Positions 7,182 through 14,040 of a stretch of 30,886 bases of DNA are shown piece after piece; positions within the stretch are counted from its first letter, which is position 1; the number at the start of each line of letters is the position of its first letter. Origin of the DNA: a virus; the IMG/VR virus record IMGVR_UViG_3300024346_000337, positions 1-30,886 of that record; one strand, written 5' to 3'. Made by a program: the position numbers and the translations under genes. The notes under the pieces are model-generated. The model worked only from the letters and a program-made list of their open reading frames with translations, was not told the origin of the DNA and did no database searches.

Positions 7182-7426
7182 AAAAACTTTAATACGAATT
7201 GAACAAGCAAACCACCAACGACACCAGCAGCGGTTGCAATACCACCCAAACGAGCGACCTGCAATCGTTGATTCTGAATGTACTTGTCGTGCTTCTGAAC
7301 CTTACTAACAAGACCTTCAATCTTCATCTGGTCGTCACCAATCAACACGTTGTAAATACGGTCAATCTTCTTGTCCATTTCTTGCAATTGTTCGTGTATC
7401 AAAACGATTTCGGTTTCTGTGTTCAT
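7178..7426 (-). CDS. XhlA-like coiled-coil membrane protein (82 aa)
   Basis: A long N-terminal amphipathic coiled coil (residues 1-55, including EMDKKIDRIYNVL) is followed by one C-terminal membrane helix, GGIATAAGVVGGLLVQFVL. This resembles XhlA-type proteins, which work with holins in lysis. The start overlaps the endolysin stop as ATGA, and the stop overlaps the holin-like start, so the three are probably made together. It could itself be the holin. Confidence 0.55.
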   Translation of the reverse strand: MNTETEIVLIHEQLQEMDKKIDRIYNVLIGDDQMKIEGLVSKVQKHDKYIQNQRLQVARLGGIATAAGVVGGLLVQFVLKFL

Positions 7427-7869
7427 TTCTTAAAGTACAATTCGATTTCTGCTTCACGACGACGAACGAGACCTTTCAATACAACACCACCACCTTTGTT
7501 CCATAAACGAAAAGAATCTGCAATGGTTGCGTCGCTTGGGTTAGCGTTTACCTTTCTCAATACAGACGACTTCTTAAAGCCTCCTGTTCCGATGTTGTAA
7601 GCCAAAGAAACACACGCGCTAAATTGATTCTCGTTAAGCGTTTGCGTTATCAATGCACGAACAGAAACTGCGAACTTGTCAACGACGTTTTTCGCTAATT
7701 GTTCTGCTCTTGCTTGTGTGATTACGTCGCCTTCCTTAACCTTTGTGCCGTCTTCGTAGAAGGTGTTTCCGTAGCCAATTGTCCATACAGCAGAAGGGCA
7801 GAGGTAACTCTTCAAACGACATCCTTCGAACTTCTTCAATAGCGCGTATCCGTCAGCGTTAACTTTCAT
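7423..7869 (-). CDS. Endolysin, GH24 lysozyme
   Basis: This 148-residue phage lysozyme cuts the glycan strands of peptidoglycan. The catalytic region reads KKFEGCRLKSYLCPSAVWTIGYG, so the triad is E15, C24 and T30. The spacing (+9, +6) is exactly that of T4 lysozyme E11-D20-T26, with Cys in place of Asp; Glu-Cys-Thr variants are known in this family. The C-terminal part has the usual QFSACVSLAYNIG and RRREAEIELY segments. There is no signal peptide, so export depends on the holin-like proteins next door. Its start lies inside the last codons of a 38-residue gene. Confidence 0.93.
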   Translation of the reverse strand: MKVNADGYALLKKFEGCRLKSYLCPSAVWTIGYGNTFYEDGTKVKEGDVITQARAEQLAKNVVDKFAVSVRALITQTLNENQFSACVSLAYNIGTGGFKKSSVLRKVNANPSDATIADSFRLWNKGGGVVLKGLVRRREAEIELYFKK

Positions 7870-7975
7870 TTTTGAGTTTCTTTATTTGTTTTTCTTTCTT
7901 TGCAAGATACTTACGAAATTTCTCTTCGTAAATCTTGTGCATCGTTAAATTCTTCTTGCGTCCCCTTGTAGCCAT
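7859..7975 (-). CDS. Tiny basic helical protein (38 aa)
   Basis: The ATG at 7973-7975 lies 15 bases after the preceding stop. The frame ends with TAA at 7859-7861, overlapping the endolysin start by 11 bases. The product is Lys/Arg-rich and looks like one continuous helix (MHKIYEEKFRKYLAKKEKQ). The tight packing between two genes and the overlap favour a real gene that couples translation into the endolysin. Function is unknown. Confidence 0.55.
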   Translation of the reverse strand: MATRGRKKNLTMHKIYEEKFRKYLAKKEKQIKKLKNES

Positions 7976-7990
7976 TCGTTTTTGTTTTAG

Positions 7991-8563
7991 TTATCTCAAC
8001 CAACCTAAACCACGTCTTCTATATTCGTAAGGTAATCTGTCTCTTCCGTCGCTAATCTCGAAAGCGTTCGACGGATACACATTTGTTTGTGACCAAATTT
8101 GTTGCGTTACGTTCGTTGTGTATTCTGGAAAGTCTGATTGATTGAAACACAAATAATCGACCATTCGCTGAGTGTAGAACATTGCCTGTGAACGCGCTTG
8201 ATCGCGGTAGTTTTGCAAGTCGGTTTGGCTTATTGGTGTCGTGTCTTCGCTTGTGCGAATAACAAGACTTCCGTTGTCCGTTTTAACGTATAAATGCGGA
8301 AGCACTTCGTACATCGTCCACCACATTACCATTCGACGCAAGTAATTGTCAAGAAGCGTCGCGTATGCGCCTGTAACGTCGTCGTTGACAACGTCTTCTT
8401 TTATCTTGTTGTAAAGGTCAGTACCTAAATAAAGTTGAGCGTACTTGTCTTGTGAAAGATAGATTGCAGGGTACATCAAAAGAGGGTCAACGCTTCCGTT
8501 AATCCAAGTATATTTCTTTATGTAATTTTCGTCAATGAGTAGAACTTCGGGTTGTAGTGCCAT
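7991..8563 (-). CDS. Putative head-tail connector protein (190 aa)
   Basis: The protein is mainly helical, with aromatic-rich segments such as YLRRMVMWWTMYEVLPHLYV, and a basic C-terminus ending RRRGLGWLR. It follows the portal gene by 12 bases. In phages, helical proteins of this size after portal or capsid genes are usually the first connector (gp6-like) layer. I recall a similar unnamed family in Bacteroidetes phages. The call is from position and helical make-up. Confidence 0.5.
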   Translation of the reverse strand: MALQPEVLLIDENYIKKYTWINGSVDPLLMYPAIYLSQDKYAQLYLGTDLYNKIKEDVVNDDVTGAYATLLDNYLRRMVMWWTMYEVLPHLYVKTDNGSLVIRTSEDTTPISQTDLQNYRDQARSQAMFYTQRMVDYLCFNQSDFPEYTTNVTQQIWSQTNVYPSNAFEISDGRDRLPYEYRRRGLGWLR

Positions 8564-8575
8564 TATGTTTTTTTA

Positions 8576-10279
8576 TTAAGGGTATTTTAAAGAACCTCTA
8601 TCTGGTCTGTTGATTGGTGCTGTTCCTTCGATTCCTTTTTGTGGAACATACGGGTTGTTACCAACACGCTTTTCGTTATTTAATCCGTCGTTTGGAAGTA
8701 TGCGTCCTTTTGAATCGCGTTTACGAATGTAAATTAAACGCTTCCAAAAATGATGACAGAAGCACCCCCCGACGAAGCGGAAGAGCGAATAAGTTTGAGA
8801 CCCCGAAGGAGCAAAATTTCCATTCACTCCTTCCTTGCTCATTGCTTCAATATCTTCATAACGAAAGATTGCGCCTAACTGCGACATTTGAACCATTTCT
8901 TTGCAGAACTCACGACTATTTTCGCTTATGTTTTGTGAATAGGCATAGCGTAATTTATAAAGTCCTTTATCTCCCCACTTAGATTCTTTCTCACCTTGAG
9001 CGTCGCTCATTGTCGGCATCTTGTTACGCTTTGCAAAGAACTCGCTTGTGTAGTTCATTTCGTTATCTGGGTCGGTAACGTCTTCTTCACTTACCAACTG
9101 CCATTCGTCTAAATCGATATATTCCGCTTTTTCTTTTAGAACATCAATCCACTCTTTGCCTTGTTCGTCGCTGAAATCATTTTCAGCATCCGCAACTACT
9201 TTTTTTTTTAACTCAGCAGTTTGCACCGTTGGCTCAACAACGACAACTTCGGGGTCGAATGGCGAGTTCATTTCGATGTTTATCTCTCCTAAAATCGGAG
9301 TGAAAACACGTTCAATGATTCTTTGATATGGCTTAATAACTTGGTTGTTGAAGATTTCCAAACCTACCAACATTTCGTCTTTATTGCTTCCGAATCCTGT
9401 TGTGTCGCGTATGCCGTGAATCAATGGTGACACAACGCGGTGTCCTACCATAATTTGCTTCGCTGTTTCTTCTGATAAGAACTGATATTGCTTGTCCGCG
9501 TCTGAAAGTGGAAACGCTTCAATCTGTGGTGCGCGTGCGGGGTCTTCGTTGAAAGTCATCAAGAACTTACCCGCGTTAGCAGCACCGCTCAATCTTGTTT
9601 CCCATTCGCGACGAATAGCTTCACGTTCTTCTTTTTGCGGAATACCGTTTAAGAAGTTAATGATGAATGAAGGAAATAAGCCGTTCAAGATGTTGTTGAC
9701 GTGGTACATTCCCATTTGATAACTCAACTCAACGTAATTCAACGCACCGAAGTAGTCGGGTTTAGGATAGTAAACACTTCCAGCACTCATTCCGTGAGCG
9801 TAAATAACTTGTCTTGGTTGTTCTTGTGCAATGGAAGGATTGAACGCAGGTATGAACTCTGGCTTACCACGTTTTGAACGCGTATTTGCCCAGTCTTTCG
9901 AGTAGAAAATTCCTGTAATATCGTCTTCTTCTTTGTCGTATGCAAGTCTGCAATTCTCGAAAGGTAGGTGGTTGATTTGTACAACGCGTGTGAAGTCCAT
10001 TGACCAAATTACTTCAGCAACGAACGCGCCTTGTAACTTTAAATCGAACGCAATACCTTGCAATGCGTTGTCGAGAATCGTTCCTGTACCTTTTCCTTCA
10101 ATCATATACGCGATTGAGTTGGTCAATGCGTTGTGTATTGGTGAGTTTTGGTAAAGGTTTATTAAATGCTGAGGAAAAAGATTGTTGTGACCATAATCAA
10201 TGTATCCTGCTCTATTCTCTTTTTCAACCGCTTCAACAGGTTGGTAAGCTGAAAGATTTATTGCTTGTATATTACTCAT
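8576..10279 (-). CDS. Portal protein
   Basis: The 567-residue protein forms the dodecameric portal through which DNA enters the head. Portal-like features include an N-terminal region with LYQNSPIHNALTNSIAYMI and QVIYAHGMSAGS, and the central helical stretch VVSPLIHGIRDTTGFGSNKD leading to NQVIKPYQRIIERVFTPIL. The last 90 residues carry a Cys/His-rich patch (GGCFCHHFWKR) and LPNDGLNNEKRVGNNPYVP, which looks like an added domain. Codons near residue 357 run through ten A bases (9200-9209 on the minus strand), a possible slippage site. It lies downstream of the tail tube gene. Confidence 0.8.
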   Translation of the reverse strand: MSNIQAINLSAYQPVEAVEKENRAGYIDYGHNNLFPQHLINLYQNSPIHNALTNSIAYMIEGKGTGTILDNALQGIAFDLKLQGAFVAEVIWSMDFTRVVQINHLPFENCRLAYDKEEDDITGIFYSKDWANTRSKRGKPEFIPAFNPSIAQEQPRQVIYAHGMSAGSVYYPKPDYFGALNYVELSYQMGMYHVNNILNGLFPSFIINFLNGIPQKEEREAIRREWETRLSGAANAGKFLMTFNEDPARAPQIEAFPLSDADKQYQFLSEETAKQIMVGHRVVSPLIHGIRDTTGFGSNKDEMLVGLEIFNNQVIKPYQRIIERVFTPILGEINIEMNSPFDPEVVVVEPTVQTAELKKKVVADAENDFSDEQGKEWIDVLKEKAEYIDLDEWQLVSEEDVTDPDNEMNYTSEFFAKRNKMPTMSDAQGEKESKWGDKGLYKLRYAYSQNISENSREFCKEMVQMSQLGAIFRYEDIEAMSKEGVNGNFAPSGSQTYSLFRFVGGCFCHHFWKRLIYIRKRDSKGRILPNDGLNNEKRVGNNPYVPQKGIEGTAPINRPDRGSLKYP

Positions 10280-10280
10280 A

Positions 10281-10664
10281 TTATGAACCTGTATAAATTA
10301 CGTCTACGGGAATCGTAGGTGTTGAAACGTCAAAGTAAATAGTTCCGTCTTGAAGGATCATTAAACCCTTTTCAACCAAACCAACTACGGAAGCGTTGGT
10401 AGGGTCTATATTGCTTGAGCTGTTTTGTCCGTACACTTCGTAGTGATAACGTCCAGCGTCAGTTAGACCAACTGTTGTTAAACGTATTTTAGTAACACGT
10501 TCGTTTTCGTTTATTACGACCACGACTTGCGCGAGTTTTTCGCCTGTCATTTCGTAGGTTAAAATAAGAAGGTAATTTGTGAACGCTACATTGAAATACT
10601 GGCGACCTTCGTCTAACGAAAGCCACGCTTCTTGATTCGCTGTATTTGTGTTTAGGTATACCAT
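10281..10664 (-). CDS. Putative virion protein with beta-rich fold (127 aa)
   Basis: The protein is almost all beta strand by pattern (YFNVAFTNYLLILTYEM, KLAQVVVVINENERVTKIRL, RYHYEVYGQNSS) and ends in a short strand, IYFDVST. I recall similar small proteins beside portal or tail-tube genes in Bacteroidetes phages, possibly a neck or decoration protein. It starts just after a strong hairpin and ends one base before the portal start. No catalytic motif is seen. Confidence 0.45.
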   Translation of the reverse strand: MVYLNTNTANQEAWLSLDEGRQYFNVAFTNYLLILTYEMTGEKLAQVVVVINENERVTKIRLTTVGLTDAGRYHYEVYGQNSSSNIDPTNASVVGLVEKGLMILQDGTIYFDVSTPTIPVDVIYTGS

Positions 10665-10693
10665 TCCCTTTTCCCTTTACGTTAAAATTACAG

Positions 10694-10720
10694 CACGTAG
10701 GGACGCGTTGTCCCTATGTG
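10694..10720 (-). terminator. Strong hairpin downstream of the tail tube gene
   Basis: A 10-bp stem (10694-10703 with 10711-10720, one G-U pair) encloses a 7-base loop, between the tail tube stop and the next start. On the minus strand it is followed only by a weak T-containing tail. It may be a partial terminator or a 3'-end protector of the tail tube message. Confidence 0.55.
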
Positions 10721-10734
10721 TGTAAAAGTTTTTA

Positions 10735-11244
10735 TTAAAGAATCGGTGAAGGTGCGCTTGATAACAAGTAAGCACGCTTAGGTGATTCGTGAGTGAAAGC
10801 AAGGGTAAAACCATTAGCGTCACCCAAAACCGTTCCTGTTGCTGCTGTTGCAGTAGAAAGGTCAGCACCGTACTCAAGACCAACCGCCCACCAATTGTTG
10901 TTCGTATCGTTTACGAAAACAACAACACGAGTAGTAGCAACACTTTGCAATTCAAGACGCTTTGCAGCGGTTAATTTTTGCAACATAATGTTTACCGTCT
11001 GCGTGTAGAAAATAGTACCTGCATCGCGGTTGAAGTTAATTGTTTCTTCAAACGATCCTGTTTGCGTTGGAAGTTGGTATCCGTAAAAATCTTCCGTTGG
11101 TAAAGCTGTGATAACTTCAGTCGCGTCAATTGTAACGGTCTCAAGATTTACCACAGACCAATCCGCAAGAACGATTTGCTTTATACCGCCAATCGCATCT
11201 TTGCATTCAAGTAGCATTCCGCTAGATAGCTCGCAATTTGCCAT
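10735..11244 (-). CDS. Putative major tail (tube) protein
   Basis: This 169-residue protein is beta-rich throughout. It has a Cys-containing start (MANCELSSGMLLECKDAIGG) that I associate with tail tube proteins of Bacteroidetes siphophages. The segment QTGSFEETINFNRDAGTIFY resembles the loop and strand region of tube proteins. It follows the capsid gene and is bracketed by strong hairpins, as expected for a highly made structural protein. A tube forms by stacking hexamers of such proteins along the tape measure. Confidence 0.6.
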   Translation of the reverse strand: MANCELSSGMLLECKDAIGGIKQIVLADWSVVNLETVTIDATEVITALPTEDFYGYQLPTQTGSFEETINFNRDAGTIFYTQTVNIMLQKLTAAKRLELQSVATTRVVVFVNDTNNNWWAVGLEYGADLSTATAATGTVLGDANGFTLAFTHESPKRAYLLSSAPSPIL

Positions 11245-11261
11245 ATTATTATTTTTTTATT

Positions 11262-11302
11262 AGCACAAAAGAGGGGTGGTTTTTATGCCACCACCTCTTG
11301 TG
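11262..11302 (-). terminator. Strong hairpin downstream of the capsid gene
   Basis: An imperfect stem (left arm GCACAAAAGAGGGGTGGT, right arm ACCACCTCTTGTGC, with small bulges) fills the gap between the capsid stop and the tail tube start. No U tract follows on the minus strand. It is probably a message stabiliser or leaky terminator that sets capsid-to-tail ratios. Confidence 0.5.
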
Positions 11303-11322
11303 CAAGGGTTAGAATGGTTGGA

Positions 11323-12231
11323 TTAGTCTACGAATTGGTAGAATGCGATTTCGTTACCGAACCCGTATTGCGCACCTGCGAAGAATGAAGTGTGGAAACG
11401 AACATTTCTTGACAAGTCACGGTCTGCCATATCTAAAACGGCAACTGTGTTCCATTGGTCAAGTGTGTTTGTACCAAACCACAAGTTAGATTTTTGATAG
11501 AAAGCCATTGTGTTGTCAGACATTCCTGGACACTCAACAATGTCGTATTGACCCTGCCAAGTCATCTTAACAGCCTCACCTTGATAAAGGTAAGAACCAC
11601 CTCCAAGACCTAAAATTGCAGTTCTAAACGCTTCAGCAACGTTTGAAGATACCGCGATAATTGGCTTCTCAGTAGCACGACGCACGCGTACAGGAAGTGT
11701 CAATACAAGGCGGTTCATTTCTTCGATTACGTTAGCAGTTGTGATAGCCTCTGGAGTATCAACAGTAAGAACAGTAGCATCGTCGTTGAACAATGTTTCG
11801 AAACCGTCATATTGAGTTGCTGAACTGACACCAGTCCACATTAAAATCTCATTACGAGCAGCAATACCTGCCATAACATTGGCAATCATTGCATCAGTCA
11901 AAGAAGCGTGAAGTTCTCCGTTTTGTTCTGAGCGAGTTTCCCAATCTTTTAAAAAGTCATTTTTACACAAATTTCTCTCTACTTGAAATTGTTGTAATGT
12001 CAAAACACGCTCGCTCAATGCAACAGTTCCAAGTGGAGTGAAGTCGCAAGTAGGTGCTTCGAAAGTGATGTTGTCAACTAATCGACGAACAACTTGTTTG
12101 TACTCGATGTTTTCTTTGAACGTAACCGCAGCCAAAGACTCGTTACTTAAAAATGCAGCGCGGATGTAACCGCCTGCGACAGCTCCTGAGTAGGTGCTGT
12201 TAATTGGGTTTGGTGATAATGTAGTAGCCAT
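11323..12231 (-). CDS. Major capsid protein
   Basis: The 302-residue protein has a composition and layout expected of an HK97-fold capsid protein. There is an N-terminal arm, a long segment around residues 60-110 with EAPTCDFTPLGTVALSERVL, a helix-rich middle (EITTANVIEEMNRL-like), and a beta-rich end with FHTSFFAGAQYGFGNEIAFY. It follows the scaffold-like gene by 19 bases and precedes the tail tube. The call is from position, size and overall pattern; no short motif is diagnostic of this fold. Confidence 0.75.
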   Translation of the reverse strand: MATTLSPNPINSTYSGAVAGGYIRAAFLSNESLAAVTFKENIEYKQVVRRLVDNITFEAPTCDFTPLGTVALSERVLTLQQFQVERNLCKNDFLKDWETRSEQNGELHASLTDAMIANVMAGIAARNEILMWTGVSSATQYDGFETLFNDDATVLTVDTPEAITTANVIEEMNRLVLTLPVRVRRATEKPIIAVSSNVAEAFRTAILGLGGGSYLYQGEAVKMTWQGQYDIVECPGMSDNTMAFYQKSNLWFGTNTLDQWNTVAVLDMADRDLSRNVRFHTSFFAGAQYGFGNEIAFYQFVD

Positions 12232-12250
12232 TTTTTATTGTTTGTTTTTT

Positions 12251-12823
12251 TTATTTGTTTAAGTGAAATACGAAACGCTCCTCCGCGCTCATCTTATGAT
12301 AAGGCTTAGAAGGTGTGTTTACTTTTGCTTGCTTTACTTCTTTGATTGAAGTCGCAGCAGGCTGTGCGCTTAATTTTGTTACTTCGCTTGAAAGTTCTGC
12401 GTTTGCCTTCTTAATGTCAGCAAGTTCGCTTTCAAGTTTTGCAACCAACGACAAAAGTCCTTCAACCTCTGCGCTTAGTGATTCGTCAGCAACAACCTCA
12501 GTAGATTGTTTTTCTTCTTCTACTTCAACCTCAACTTCTGGTTCTTCAACCATTGGTTTCAATTCAACAAGTAGCCCGTCTGCAACAACAACTGTGATGC
12601 CTTCCGCTGTCTTGTATTCACCGTCCGCAACAACAACCTCGTTGCCTTCTGCGTCTTTAGCGAATACACGAACACCAGCTGCCCAAGTGTCGCTGTCTGA
12701 ATAGATGCTTGTACCGTCCTCTAAAATCGCCTCAACCATTTGCTTCACCTCAACTACTTCTTCAGCAGAGAGAGAAACATTGTGTTTAGCGAAAAGAGCG
12801 TTTACTTTTTCTCGTAAATTCAT
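12251..12823 (-). CDS. Putative capsid scaffolding protein (190 aa)
   Basis: The ATG at 12823 (MNLREKVNALFAK) is chosen. The open frame extends 24 codons further, but that part (MKNRITKQIYLFLYLL) looks like AT-rich leader. The product is acidic, with a Glu/Val-rich low-complexity stretch (about 90-110), a coiled coil (about 118-150, VAKLESELADIKKANAEL) and a basic C-terminus with YHKMSAEERFVFHL. Scaffold proteins typically pair an acidic coiled coil with a basic C-terminal capsid-binding helix. The gene sits directly upstream of the capsid gene. Confidence 0.6.
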   Translation of the reverse strand: MNLREKVNALFAKHNVSLSAEEVVEVKQMVEAILEDGTSIYSDSDTWAAGVRVFAKDAEGNEVVVADGEYKTAEGITVVVADGLLVELKPMVEEPEVEVEVEEEKQSTEVVADESLSAEVEGLLSLVAKLESELADIKKANAELSSEVTKLSAQPAATSIKEVKQAKVNTPSKPYHKMSAEERFVFHLNK

Positions 12824-12920
12824 AATTCTGTTAATTGTTTGTTTGAATAGGAGATATAAAAAGAGGTATATTTGTTTCGTAATTCGATTTTTCATAGGTT
12901 GAATTTGATTTTTAGGTTTG

Positions 12921-12950
12921 ACGGAGGGAGTGATTACCCTCCGTTTTTTT
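12921..12950 (+). terminator. Terminator-like hairpin with plus-strand polarity
   Basis: A perfect 8-bp stem (ACGGAGGG at 12921-12928, CCCTCCGT at 12937-12944) is followed on the plus strand by seven T bases (12944-12950). All genes around it read the other way. It would stop antisense transcription; on the minus strand it could only act as a plain hairpin between two genes. Confidence 0.6.
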
Positions 12951-13126
12951 TATCCTAAATTGTCGAGAATAGTATTCAGTATCTTCAATTCATCTTCGCT
13001 CAACCCATACGTCTTAAACCCCATTTTACCGCCCTCATTGGTAATCTTCGTGAGAGCATTGAGAAACAGGTTAGCGTCATCGTTGAATAATTCAACTTTT
13101 AGAAACCCCCCCGCTTCGATATTCAT
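12950..13126 (-). CDS. Small hypothetical protein (58 aa)
   Basis: The ATG at 13126 overlaps the stop of the protease-like gene (TAATG), and the frame ends with TAA at 12950-12952. The translation starts MNIEAGGFLKVELFNDDANL, contains GFKTYGLSEDELKILNTIL and is mostly helical. The overlap and normal codon use support a real gene. It lies between the protease and the scaffold, so a head-assembly role is possible, but no family is recognised. Confidence 0.6.
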   Translation of the reverse strand: MNIEAGGFLKVELFNDDANLFLNALTKITNEGGKMGFKTYGLSEDELKILNTILDNLG

Positions 13127-14037
13127 TACTTGTTCGGATTATAAGCCCAGTTCAAAAGAGAAATCGTGCGCTTACTTCCGCAAACGTTCCCATTACTATC
13201 TTCTAATATGTCACCTGCGCTGTTCTCACGCATACGATTGATGAAGGCAATAGTCTTTCCCGCGTCTTCGTAGTGGCTGTTGTTCCAGTCGGCTTTGTTC
13301 GTTTGAAGTAATTCAAGATTTCTTTCGATAGGTGAACGATCAAGAGAAGCCAATGTTGAACACTCCGTTTCGCTCCACGCTTTTAGTTCTGAATAGGTCA
13401 TATTCACCGCGCTCATATAATCGTCATAACGCGCGTCTATTTCTTCTTGCGTGGCTAACGTTAGAAGTTGTTCAATCTCTGCGAGAATGGCTGCAAATTC
13501 TTCGTGTGCGCTTAAATACATTTCTTTCTCAGCAATAAAGTTTCCTTCGATAGAGAAACCTAACACCTCTTTGTTTTGAATCTGCTTTTTCACTTCTTCA
13601 TTCTCCACTTTCATGCAACCGAACCAAGTACCTTCTGGAAGGTCGAACCCGAAGTTTTTACTCTTGTCGTTCTCGCCTTCAATAATCCACGTTTCAACAA
13701 GCGACACTCCGTCAACGACTTTCGCGTGTTCAACCGTTGCGTTGTTTTGGTTTGCTTGTTTTAAGTAGTTGTAAGCAATTGCACGAATGGTATCTTTCGA
13801 ATACTTCACGTAGTATTCCTCGTCTGTCTCGTCGTTGCGTCTGTAAATCAGTTGATCGGGAATCAATAACGCACCATACAAAAGACCTCTGAAGTCTTCT
13901 TTAAACTTTACGCTGTGTTGTTCGCTTAACGCTACAAAGTCTACTCCGATTGCAGGTTGTTCTACAACGCTTATCGCGTACACTCCGAGCAATCCTGCGT
14001 CGTCGATTCCGTATTCAATAACTTTTATTTTTTTCAT
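13126..14037 (-). CDS. XkdF-like putative head maturation protease
   Basis: Residues about 48-165 resemble the XkdF-type putative phage serine protease: LYGALLIPDQLIYRR, then DTIRAIAYNYLK, VEHAKVVDGVSLVETWIIE, LPEGTWFGCMKV and VLGFSIEGNF. In tailed phages such proteins process the scaffold and capsid. The C-terminal 70 residues form a separate unit ending GSKRTISLLNWAYNP, seen beside head genes in related phages as I recall. Residues about 175-225 are helical. The order protease, small gene, scaffold, capsid is the usual head-gene order. I cannot pick the catalytic residues with certainty. Confidence 0.65.
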   Translation of the reverse strand: MKKIKVIEYGIDDAGLLGVYAISVVEQPAIGVDFVALSEQHSVKFKEDFRGLLYGALLIPDQLIYRRNDETDEEYYVKYSKDTIRAIAYNYLKQANQNNATVEHAKVVDGVSLVETWIIEGENDKSKNFGFDLPEGTWFGCMKVENEEVKKQIQNKEVLGFSIEGNFIAEKEMYLSAHEEFAAILAEIEQLLTLATQEEIDARYDDYMSAVNMTYSELKAWSETECSTLASLDRSPIERNLELLQTNKADWNNSHYEDAGKTIAFINRMRENSAGDILEDSNGNVCGSKRTISLLNWAYNPNK

Positions 14038-14040
14038 TGT

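Noticed and set aside
7199-7600. Plus-strand open frame of 133 codons
   Set aside because: It is antisense to the endolysin and XhlA-like genes, which have clear motifs and overlapping starts.
12824-12895. 24-codon N-terminal extension of the scaffold
   Set aside because: AT-rich and hydrophobic, unlike a scaffold N-terminus; the ATG at 12823 fits better.
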